Part shown: piece after piece, positions 40,336 through 47,822 of the stretch
Layout of the letters: the number at the start of each line of letters is the position of its first letter
Numbering within the stretch: the first letter of the stretch is position 1
DNA from: a bacterium
GTDB lineage: Bacteria > Auribacterota > UBA3054
Length of the DNA: 64,000 nt
Assembly (NCBI GenBank): GCA_017557885.1
Contig: JAFYXV010000007.1
Coordinates: 62,001-126,000, forward strand
Reading direction: 5' to 3'
Notes under the pieces: generated by a model
The model's database searches: none
What the model was told of the DNA's origin: nothing
Seen by the model: only the letters and a program-made list of their open reading frames with translations
Position numbers and translations under genes: made by a program

Positions 40336-40775
40336 GAGAAGAGGACATATGCTTGCTAAAACAGCAAAAACAGCGGTGATCCTTTGTTCGACATTGCCTG
40401 TTACAAGGATCTTTTGCTTTTTCCCGGTTATTCCGGAAAATGATGGTTGAAAGTCTCTACGAGGCCGTTACGCACAAATGGCCGGACATAAATTCTATCC
40501 CAGAAGCTATTGCCACCAACCGTGTTTTGAACAACAATATTTTTTCATTGCCGGAACGAAAATAGCGCTGCTTACCTATGATATTTTTCATAAGCTGCTG
40601 ACAATGTCGGTTTTTCGTGAGCTTGCGGAAATGGTCTGCCCATATTAAACCTATGCAAAATAGGTAATGTCTCAAATCTAAGACACAATGCTATAATTTT
40701 TAATAGCATTTTTAAAAACATTGCAATCCTGTTTGCTTTTTCCTATTCTAGGAACGATACAGCCAATAAGCGCTA
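40336..40775. other. Gene-poor stretch with decayed reading frames
   Basis: No intact gene is supported. One frame is open from about 40453 to 40647 and, from the ATG at 40480, would encode about 56 residues, ending FRELAEMVCPY before TAA. It has no ribosome binding site and I recognise no family, so it may be a remnant. A perfect AATGCTAT/ATAGCATT hairpin (40686-40709) with flanking T-runs, containing a TATAAT, could terminate it or be a cryptic promoter. Confidence 0.4.
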
Positions 40776-40804
40776 TTGACCTAATCACTATTTAGTGATA
40801 TAAT
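40776..40804 (+). promoter_or_regulatory. Promoter with palindromic operator in the spacer
   Basis: TTGACC (40776-40781), exactly 17 bases, TATAAT (40799-40804). The spacer holds a perfect inverted repeat ATCACTATTTAGTGAT (40784-40799). A dimeric repressor bound there would block RNA polymerase. The obvious candidate is the HTH protein encoded next. Confidence 0.75.
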
Positions 40805-40837
40805 CGCAAACAACTTTATAGAAAAGAACTTTTAATA

Positions 40838-40882
40838 ATGTGGGACACTCAAAAGTTTAAGAAACTTGCCCCGCTAGAATAG
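40838..40882 (+). CDS. Possible 14-codon leader or truncated partner ORF
   Basis: ATG to TAG, 14 codons (MWDTQKFKKLAPLE), placed between the operator-bearing promoter and the DUF2442 gene, whose AGGAG starts right after the TAG. It has no ribosome binding site of its own. It may be the remnant of a partner gene or simply leader sequence. Confidence 0.25.
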   Translation: MWDTQKFKKLAPLE

Positions 40883-40893
40883 AGGAGAATTAT

Positions 40894-41331
40894 ATGTTTC
40901 ACAAAATCAAGGGAGTCAGCGCGCTGCCTAAATTCCGCCTTTTAGTTCAGTTCACTGAAGGTGTAACAAAGATCTACGATGTTAAACCGCTTTTCCAAAA
41001 ATGGAAAGCTTTCAGAGCCTTGGAAGAATCAGAAGATTTGTTTTACGATGTTGAAGTCGATGTCGGCGGCTGTGGAGTGATCTGGAACGACGACGTTGAT
41101 CTTTCCTGCGACGAACTGTTCGCAAATGGCAAAGCGGTTAAGACGCCTTTCGATGGTTTGATCGCTTTCACCGAGGCGACAAAACTTTGGGGCCTGAACG
41201 AAAGCACTCTCCGCAAAGCCATATCCTATGGCAAGCTTGTGGACGGCGTCGATGCCTGCAAATACGGCAGGCAATGGGTGATTTCCATCGAAGCCATGAT
41301 CAGGGAATACGGTGATCCCAAGTCGGATTAA
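40894..41331 (+). CDS. DUF2442 protein with C-terminal helix-turn-helix
   Basis: This 145-residue protein has a DUF2442 domain at about 1-80 (FHKIKGVSALPKFRLLVQF, then VKPLFQKWKAFRAL, and GVIWNDDVDLSCDELF), followed by a helix-turn-helix-like region at about 90-140 (AFTEATKLWGLNESTLRKAIS, then GRQWVIS). DUF2442 genes often pair with DUF4160 partners in toxin-antitoxin-like loci, but no DUF4160 is present here. AGGAG sits just before the ATG. The upstream promoter contains a palindrome, so this protein probably represses its own transcription. An antitoxin left without a toxin is one reading. Confidence 0.75.
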   Translation: MFHKIKGVSALPKFRLLVQFTEGVTKIYDVKPLFQKWKAFRALEESEDLFYDVEVDVGGCGVIWNDDVDLSCDELFANGKAVKTPFDGLIAFTEATKLWGLNESTLRKAISYGKLVDGVDACKYGRQWVISIEAMIREYGDPKSD

Positions 41332-41426
41332 GGCTTTTTGTTCAAGAAAAGAAGTTGGATTTATTCACAAGCGATTCGCAAATTATGATAAAATATAGAA
41401 CGTAATATCATCCTTTCAAAATATTT

Positions 41427-43757
41427 ATGAGATTTATTCTTGTTTCCTTGTCCCTTACTCTTGCCACGTTAAACTGCGTCTCGGCTGAGGTTACCAATGT
41501 TTTCTCTAGGGTCAGGGAAGACGGTAAGATTGAGATAGCATACGCATTAAAAGCAGATGATCTGAAGAATACCCTTCCGGTTTTCTCTGTAAAGTTTAGA
41601 GGCCAGTTGTACGGCAAGAAGCCTTTTACCCTAAAATCGATAGACGGTGCGGGAAAAACCGGCATCATTTTAGGCGCAGGTGTGCACGTAACTGTTTGGG
41701 ATGCCGCCAAGGATCGAAAAAAAGGCGACCTCAGCAATATCGATATAAGCGTACAGGTTGAGGATGTTTCAGATGAAGCGGCTTATCTTTGTCTCGATTT
41801 GAAAAAGTACAAAATGCGCTATCAGAACGAACCGCCGAACATACAAAAAAACAAATGCAAAACCAAGGAACTTTGGTTAAGAAGGATCGAACCAGCAACC
41901 TTCAAGATGAAGAATAATTTTACCGTAGTAATATCAAAGGCTTTCTATATCGGCATTTTTGAAACGACGCAAAAGCAGTTTAAAACCATCACCGGCTATA
42001 ATCATTCGAGATATATTGGAGCGGCAAGACCCGCTGAAAAAGTTTCATACGATATGCTTCGCGGCTTCGATAAAGGGAGCTTGTGGCCCAAAGGATACGA
42101 GGTTGATGAGACTTGTACCTATGTCGTAAAAAAAGGCGAGGAAAGAATAACTTTGGAGGGGCCGACCTTTTTTTACGCCTTACGCAGCAAGACGGGAAAC
42201 GATTTGATTTTTGATCTTCCAACAGAAACCCAGTGGGAATATGCAGGCAGAGCGGGAACCACAACTGATTTGAATAGCGGCAAAGACGTTACGAGTCAAC
42301 ATAATTGTCCAAATATGGATGAAGTCGGTCGCTATGTGGACAACGGAGGAGAAATTAAAATTGGCAAGGATTATGCGGCTCATACCGTTGTGGGTTCATA
42401 CCTGCCCAACGCCTGGGGTATTTACGATATACATGGCAATGTGTGTGAGTGGTGCCTGGACTGGTACGAGAAATATGACAATTACATTATAGACCCTAGG
42501 GGAGCAGAAAGCGGAGAATTTCGTATTCTTCGCGGCGGAGCATGGAATCAAGATGCTCAAATGTGTTCTCTCAATCATGTCACACATTTATCCACCTCTA
42601 ATTTCGATCCCGACAATTATGGCTTTCGCATCGCGTTAATCAGAAATGAATGTTCCCGCGATTTTGAGTATGTTTTGTCGCCTGAGACCGAAAATACTCT
42701 GCCGGTTTTTAAGATTAAGTTTTTTGCCGTGTCCAGGGACGGCCAAAAAATTCCGCTGGAGGAATTGGGGGAACTTGAAAACGACGGGGCTTCAGGAATA
42801 GTCGTGGGCGGTGGATCGCATAGAGTCACATTGCTTTATGATGAGAATTGTCAGGATTTCATCGACGAGCTCGAATTGCTCGTTGAGGCCGAGGAGATAA
42901 CTGATGAAGCAGATTATCTGATCCTTGATCTTCCGTCTTGTAAGATGCGGACATCAAAGGTTGCGCCAGATCTTAACGATGACAAGTGCAGAACCAATGA
43001 GCTTTGGCTCAAAAGGATAGAGACAAATTCTTTTTGTATGGGAAGTCCATCCGGTGAACTGGGGAAATCAGATGACGAAGCGTCTCATATGGTAGAGTTA
43101 ACTGAAGCCTACTATGTCGGCGTATTCGAAATGACCCAGAAACAATTTGAATTAATAACTGGCTATAATCCATCGCAGCATTTGGGAGAAACCAGGCCTG
43201 TGGATACCGTATCGTATAATGCGGTCAGAGGAAAGAAGAAAGGCAATCAATGGCCGCTTAACAGAGATGTTGATGAAGGCAGTTTTTTAGGATTGATCAG
43301 GAAAAAAGCAGGAAACACTTTTGACATTCCCACCGAAGCGCAGTGGGAGAACGCTTGCAGAGGGGGCACGAATACGGCCTTAAACAGCGGAAAGAATTTG
43401 ACCGACACAGGCGCTTGCACCAATTTGTCCGAACTGGCGCGCTATTCCGGCAATGGCGGAACAGATAAAGACGATGAAGGCAATTTTATAGCTCATGCTA
43501 TCGTCGGCTCTTATTTGCCTAATTTTTGGGGAATCTACGATGCTCACGGCAACATTGCTGAATGGTGCTTGGATTGGCACGCTCAATATGACGGCGACCA
43601 AACAGATCCTTTGGGGCCTTATTCAGGAGATTCTCGTATCCTTCGGGGAGGTTCATGGAGCGAACCTGCTCGTAATTGCCGTTGCGCTGCCCGCAAAAGA
43701 ACTCGTCCGGACAGCGTTAACAGCCGCCACGGATTTCGCATTGTAATAGTCAAGTGA
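41427..43757 (+). CDS. Secreted protein with two Ig-like/FGE-sulfatase units
   Basis: This 776-residue protein has a signal peptide (RFILVSLSLTLATLNCVSA). Each half contains an Ig-like beta domain (IEIAYALKADDLKNTLPVFSVKF; second copy near residue 410, FEYVLSPETENTLPVFKIKF) followed by an FGE/SUMF1 unit. The first unit has lost the GKFTMGSP entry motif (TFKMKNNFTV instead) and carries an inserted segment; the second retains FCMGSPSGELG, FEMTQKQFELI, FDIPTEAQWE. Both end in the RGG...GFR cassette. More diverged and more AT-rich than the 19413 and 24130 proteins. No ribosome binding site is obvious; TATGATAAAAT near 41385 may be its -10. Confidence 0.8.
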   Translation: MRFILVSLSLTLATLNCVSAEVTNVFSRVREDGKIEIAYALKADDLKNTLPVFSVKFRGQLYGKKPFTLKSIDGAGKTGIILGAGVHVTVWDAAKDRKKGDLSNIDISVQVEDVSDEAAYLCLDLKKYKMRYQNEPPNIQKNKCKTKELWLRRIEPATFKMKNNFTVVISKAFYIGIFETTQKQFKTITGYNHSRYIGAARPAEKVSYDMLRGFDKGSLWPKGYEVDETCTYVVKKGEERITLEGPTFFYALRSKTGNDLIFDLPTETQWEYAGRAGTTTDLNSGKDVTSQHNCPNMDEVGRYVDNGGEIKIGKDYAAHTVVGSYLPNAWGIYDIHGNVCEWCLDWYEKYDNYIIDPRGAESGEFRILRGGAWNQDAQMCSLNHVTHLSTSNFDPDNYGFRIALIRNECSRDFEYVLSPETENTLPVFKIKFFAVSRDGQKIPLEELGELENDGASGIVVGGGSHRVTLLYDENCQDFIDELELLVEAEEITDEADYLILDLPSCKMRTSKVAPDLNDDKCRTNELWLKRIETNSFCMGSPSGELGKSDDEASHMVELTEAYYVGVFEMTQKQFELITGYNPSQHLGETRPVDTVSYNAVRGKKKGNQWPLNRDVDEGSFLGLIRKKAGNTFDIPTEAQWENACRGGTNTALNSGKNLTDTGACTNLSELARYSGNGGTDKDDEGNFIAHAIVGSYLPNFWGIYDAHGNIAEWCLDWHAQYDGDQTDPLGPYSGDSRILRGGSWSEPARNCRCAARKRTRPDSVNSRHGFRIVIVK
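43644..43742 (+). other. Hypervariable C-terminal cassette 4 (diverged)
   Basis: This 33-residue cassette of the second FGE unit has the same spacing (R1, GG, A9, C12, R13, A15, R17, P22, GFR). Ten of twelve variable codons are NNY; the exceptions are AAA and AGA. The matching end of the first unit (42531-42632) is 34 residues and has lost the framework CRSA, so only this one fits. Confidence 0.35.
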
Positions 43758-43823
43758 TTTTCCAAATCTGTGCGATATCTAGCACAATATTTGCATAAAA
43801 TTACACGAAGACTGATTTGAAAG

Positions 43824-43861
43824 AGCAATATGCATATTTTGCATATTGCTTTTTCGTTTTT
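43824..43861 (+). terminator. Rho-independent terminator
   Basis: A 10-bp perfect stem AGCAATATGC/GCATATTGCT (43824-43833 with 43841-43850) followed by TTTTCGTTTTT. It closes the 41427 gene. Confidence 0.9.
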
Positions 43862-43896
43862 GGTGGTTTGGGGCATCGCGGAAAACGGGGGCTTTT

Positions 43897-43904
43897 GCTA
43901 CAAT
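43897..43904 (+). promoter_or_regulatory. Extended -10 promoter of rnfC-pheT
   Basis: TGCTACAAT (hexamer 43899-43904) followed by AGATAAATAAT, 28 bases before the rnfC ATG. No -35 and no Shine-Dalgarno sequence. Confidence 0.55.
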
Positions 43905-43932
43905 AGATAAATAATCAAAATTATTTACCGCT

Positions 43933-45303
43933 ATGAAAGTCTTCAAATTCAAAGGGGGAGTGCATCCTCCTGATTTCAAGGCCCTGACGGCCGATTTCCC
44001 GATAACGGCTATGCCGCTGCCGGAAACTTTGCTCGTTCCTTTGTCCCAGCATATCGGTGCTCCCTGCAAGGCCGTGGTAATTAAGGGCGACCATGTTTCG
44101 AGGGGACAGGTGATAGGCGAGGCGGGTGGCTTCGTCTCCGCACCGGTGCACAGCCCTGTAAACGGAACGGTCGTTAAAGTTGATACGGCCGGCAACGCCC
44201 TGGGACGCACTGTCCCGGCCATCGAGATCAAGCCGGACGAAACGGATCCTTTGGCGTTCAGCGGGGAAGGCGTTACGGAACTGACGGCCGAAGCGGTGAA
44301 AAAAGTCGTGAAAGATGCGGGTCTGGCCGGTATGGGCGGCGCGACCTTCCCGACGCACGTTAAACTGAGTCCTCCTCCCGACCAGAAGATAGAAGTCGTT
44401 TTGATCAACGCTGCGGAATGCGAACCGTTTTTGAACTGCGACAACAGGCTTATGCTGGAAAGCCCCGGCAAGGTCCTGCGCGGGGCCTGGCTCTTCAAGC
44501 TGGCTATGGGCGTTGAGAAATGCATAATCGGCGTTGAGAAGAACAAGCCGAAAGCCATAGCGGCCCTGGAAAAGGAATTGAGCGGCGGCGCCTATCCCGG
44601 CGTTTTCGTACAGCCCCTTAGGACGCGTTATCCGCAGGGCGGCGAAAAACAGCTTATCTACGCTCTGACAGGTAAGGAAGTGCCTTCGGGCGCTCTTCCG
44701 GCGGCGGTGGGCGCGGCGGTCTATAACGTCGGAACGGCCTGCGCATTGGTGGACGCTTTCGACACCGGGCTGCCCTTGGTGCAGAGAGTGCTGACGGTAA
44801 GCGGCGACGCTGTGACGCGGCCCGGCAACTATCTCGTGCAGATCGGCACGAGAGTGAGTTTTGTTTTGGAACAGGCCGGCGTTATTCCGGAAAAACTGGC
44901 GAAACTGGTCTTGGGCGGGCCTATGACGGGTTTCGCAACAGGCAACCTCGACATTCCGGTGACGAAGGGAACTTCCGGTATTCTGGCTTTGTCGGAAGCT
45001 ATGGCGGAAGAAGCCGACCAGGGACCTTGTCTGCGCTGCGGAAAATGCCTGACCGTTTGTCCGATGGGACTCTCTCCCACGCAGCTCGACCAGGCCGCTA
45101 ACGCCAAACGCGTGGACATTCTAATGGACCTGCGCGTCAGGGACTGCATCGAATGCGGAAGCTGCGCTTACAACTGCCCAGCGCAAAGATCGCTGCTTCA
45201 GAGCATGCGCGTCGGCAAGGGCCTTGTGATGGCCCATCTGCAGGCTGAAAAAGCCAAGGCGGAGAAAGCGGCTGCGGAAAAAGCCGCCGCTGAAAACAAG
45301 TAA
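43933..45303 (+). CDS. rnfC: Electron transport complex subunit RnfC
   Basis: This 456-residue protein has the RnfC N-terminal fold (FKGGVHPPDFKALT, SQHIGAPCKAVV), a central NADH/FMN-binding-type region (GMGGATFPTHVKL, INAAECEPFLNCD), an SLBB-like segment, and two [4Fe-4S] motifs near residues 362 and 400 (CLRCGKCLTVCP and CIECGSCAYNCP). It is the NADH-side subunit of the ion-pumping ferredoxin:NAD oxidoreductase. The C-terminal tail is short and alanine- and lysine-rich. None of rnfD, G, E, A or B is adjacent; pheT follows by 12 bases. The rest of the complex must be encoded elsewhere or this copy is solitary. Confidence 0.9.
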   Translation: MKVFKFKGGVHPPDFKALTADFPITAMPLPETLLVPLSQHIGAPCKAVVIKGDHVSRGQVIGEAGGFVSAPVHSPVNGTVVKVDTAGNALGRTVPAIEIKPDETDPLAFSGEGVTELTAEAVKKVVKDAGLAGMGGATFPTHVKLSPPPDQKIEVVLINAAECEPFLNCDNRLMLESPGKVLRGAWLFKLAMGVEKCIIGVEKNKPKAIAALEKELSGGAYPGVFVQPLRTRYPQGGEKQLIYALTGKEVPSGALPAAVGAAVYNVGTACALVDAFDTGLPLVQRVLTVSGDAVTRPGNYLVQIGTRVSFVLEQAGVIPEKLAKLVLGGPMTGFATGNLDIPVTKGTSGILALSEAMAEEADQGPCLRCGKCLTVCPMGLSPTQLDQAANAKRVDILMDLRVRDCIECGSCAYNCPAQRSLLQSMRVGKGLVMAHLQAEKAKAEKAAAEKAAAENK

Positions 45304-45315
45304 AAGAGGTGAATC

Positions 45316-47730
45316 ATGTATATATCTTACGAATGGCTGAAAGAAATTATCGACATACCCTATAGCCCGGAGGAATTGTCCAAGATCTTTACTTCCCAGG
45401 GCATGACCGTGGACGGTATGGAGCATGTCGGGATGTCCTATGACAACGTCGTCATAGGTCGTCTGCTGGAAGTTGCGGAACATCCCCAGGCGGATAAACT
45501 GCACGTGTGCAAAGTGGACGTGGGCGGCGAAGTCTTGCAGATCGTCTGCGGAGCGCCCGGCATCAAAGTCGGCGACACCGTGCCTGTCGCGAAGATCGGC
45601 GCGAATTTCGGCGACTTCAAGATCAAGGCTTCGAAGCTGAGAGGCGTGGATTCCTACGGCATGTGCTGCGCCGCGGACGAACTCGGCATTTCCGGCGACC
45701 ATGAATCGCTTCTCTTTTTGGACGACAGCCTCGTTCCCGGAACGCCCTTCGGAACCTTGCTGAAAGGCGAAGACTGGATCTATGATCTGGACATCCCCGG
45801 CAACAGGCCGGATCTGCTTTCCCATATCGGCGTGGCCAGAGAGATCGCCGCGCACCTTTCCTTAGAAGACGAGAAGTATCTGAATTGGCAGCCAAGGGAA
45901 CCGCAGTATAAGGAGAGCGAACTGAAAGCCGGCGACGGCGTCAGCCTCGAAGTTGAAGACACGGCGCTTTGCCCGCGCTATACCGCCAGGATAATCGACA
46001 ACGTGAAGATCTGCGCTTCGCCTCTCTTCATGCAGTTCAGGCTTTTCCATTGCGGCATGCGCCCCATTAACAACGTGGTTGACATATCGAACTACGTTAT
46101 GCTGGAGACCGGTCAGCCTTTGCACACCTTCGACTATGACAGGATCGGCAACAAGAAGATCGTCGTCAGAAGAGCCAAGGAAGGCGAAGTGTTCGTGACC
46201 TTGGATGAAGAAAAACGCGAATTAGATAGCGAAATGCTGATGATCACAAACGGCGAGCGCGGATTGGCTATAGGCGGCGTGATGGGAGGATTGGATTCCG
46301 GCGTCGAAAACGATACCAAGACGATCCTGCTTGAGAGCGCTTATTTCTACGGCCCCAATATCAGGCGCACCGCCAGGAAACTTAACTTGCACTCCGAGGC
46401 CTCCGGGCGTTTTGAGAGATGCATAAGAGGCACCTGCGAATACGCCAGCAAGCGTGCGGTGGAACTTATGACTCTGTATGCCGGCGCCACGGCCCGCTCG
46501 GGCGTGGTGGACGTAAACTGTGAAGAGAAGGGCGAACCCATAAAAGTCTCCCTGAAGAAGTGCTCGGCGCTACTTGGCATGGAGATCCCGGAAGAAAAGA
46601 TAGAGAGGATCCTGAAAGGCCTGAACTACGTCCTTACTCCGGATTCTGGAGACATCAGGGAAGTGACTGTTCCGGAATACAGAGTTGACGTACATGTCAG
46701 CCCGGATCTCAGCGAGGATCTGGCCAGGATGCTTGGCTATGATTCCATTCCTCTGGACGACAGCATTCCTTACTACAGCCAGAAACCTGTTCCGCCTAAC
46801 TTCATCACCAGGGAAAAAGTCAGGAATATTCTTTCCGGCGCAGGATTGAGGGAAGTGCTTAACCCGACTTTGGTCTCCGCGGAACTTATGAACGCCGCCG
46901 GCGCGGAAATAAAAGAAGAGGACATCATCTATCTTTCCAATTCCGCCACGCTCGACCAGTCCCAGGTCAGGACGATCCTGTATCCCGGACTTATCAAGAA
47001 CTGCCAGACCAACGCCGCCAGGGGACAACTGGGCGTCAAGCTTTTCGAAATCGGCAGAGCGTACCTGAACGCCCCCGACGGCCGCAGCTTCACGGAACTT
47101 GAGAGACTCTCCTTCGCTCTTTGGGGCGAAGCGACGGAGAAGACTTGGTCTGAAAAACCCAGAAGCGTCGATTTCACCGACGGTGTGACTGTCCTGGAGA
47201 TCCTTGCGAAGCGTCTGGGACTGCCGGCGCTTTCCTTCGAAGCCGCGACTATTCCCGGTCTGCATCCGGGAAGATGCGCCGACATATCTCTTTTCTACCG
47301 CGGCCAGAAGAAGCAGCTCGGCTTCATCGGCGAGATGGATCCACGCGTAGTGAGGGAACTCGACCTTAAGGGCAGACTTCTTGTCTGCGAACTCGACCTG
47401 AACGTTATTACCGAGACCGCCCGCCAAGCCTACACTTACAAGAAACTGCCGAAGTTCCCGGCCTCCGAACGCGACGTTTCCGTTTTGGTCGGCTCCGACA
47501 AGACAGCCGGCGACGTCGTCGAGATCATCAGGAAGGCCGGCGGCCGTCTCTTAACCTCCGTCGAAGTGCTTGACCTCTACCGCGACGATAAGATGGAGGA
47601 GGGCAGCTGCAGCCTGACCTTCCGCGCCATCTACCGCGCCGAGGACAGGACGCTGACCATAGAGGAAGTTGACAAGGCCCACCAGAAGGTCCTTGAAGCG
47701 CTAACAAAAGCGAACCTTACGATCAGGTAA
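45316..47730 (+). CDS. pheT: Phenylalanyl-tRNA synthetase beta subunit
   Basis: This 804-residue beta subunit is of bacterial type. The N-terminal tRNA-binding OB domain (about 39-150) reads VVIGRLLEVAEHPQADKLHVCKVD. The B3/B4 editing domain follows (about 205-385, GMRPINNVVDISNYVMLETGQPLHTFDYD), then B5, the catalytic-like core, and the C-terminal anticodon-fold domain (FPASERDVSVLV... at about 714-804). It works with PheS, which is not adjacent. AGAGGTG lies before the ATG. Co-oriented and closely spaced with rnfC. Confidence 0.95.
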   Translation: MYISYEWLKEIIDIPYSPEELSKIFTSQGMTVDGMEHVGMSYDNVVIGRLLEVAEHPQADKLHVCKVDVGGEVLQIVCGAPGIKVGDTVPVAKIGANFGDFKIKASKLRGVDSYGMCCAADELGISGDHESLLFLDDSLVPGTPFGTLLKGEDWIYDLDIPGNRPDLLSHIGVAREIAAHLSLEDEKYLNWQPREPQYKESELKAGDGVSLEVEDTALCPRYTARIIDNVKICASPLFMQFRLFHCGMRPINNVVDISNYVMLETGQPLHTFDYDRIGNKKIVVRRAKEGEVFVTLDEEKRELDSEMLMITNGERGLAIGGVMGGLDSGVENDTKTILLESAYFYGPNIRRTARKLNLHSEASGRFERCIRGTCEYASKRAVELMTLYAGATARSGVVDVNCEEKGEPIKVSLKKCSALLGMEIPEEKIERILKGLNYVLTPDSGDIREVTVPEYRVDVHVSPDLSEDLARMLGYDSIPLDDSIPYYSQKPVPPNFITREKVRNILSGAGLREVLNPTLVSAELMNAAGAEIKEEDIIYLSNSATLDQSQVRTILYPGLIKNCQTNAARGQLGVKLFEIGRAYLNAPDGRSFTELERLSFALWGEATEKTWSEKPRSVDFTDGVTVLEILAKRLGLPALSFEAATIPGLHPGRCADISLFYRGQKKQLGFIGEMDPRVVRELDLKGRLLVCELDLNVITETARQAYTYKKLPKFPASERDVSVLVGSDKTAGDVVEIIRKAGGRLLTSVEVLDLYRDDKMEEGSCSLTFRAIYRAEDRTLTIEEVDKAHQKVLEALTKANLTIR

Positions 47731-47748
47731 ATTCCAGAAAACATATTA

Positions 47749-47783
47749 GGTAGTTAATTAGCTTCTAAAGCTGATTAACTACC
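47749..47783. repeat. Inverted repeat at the left edge of the restriction-modification block
   Basis: GGTAGTTAATTAGC (47749-47762) and GCTGATTAACTACC (47770-47783) pair with one wobble, loop TTCTAAA. No T-run follows on either strand, so it is more a structural boundary than a classic terminator. Confidence 0.55.
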
Positions 47784-47822
47784 AAAAATAAATCCCACAT
47801 GCAACAAACAGGAGGATTTGAA

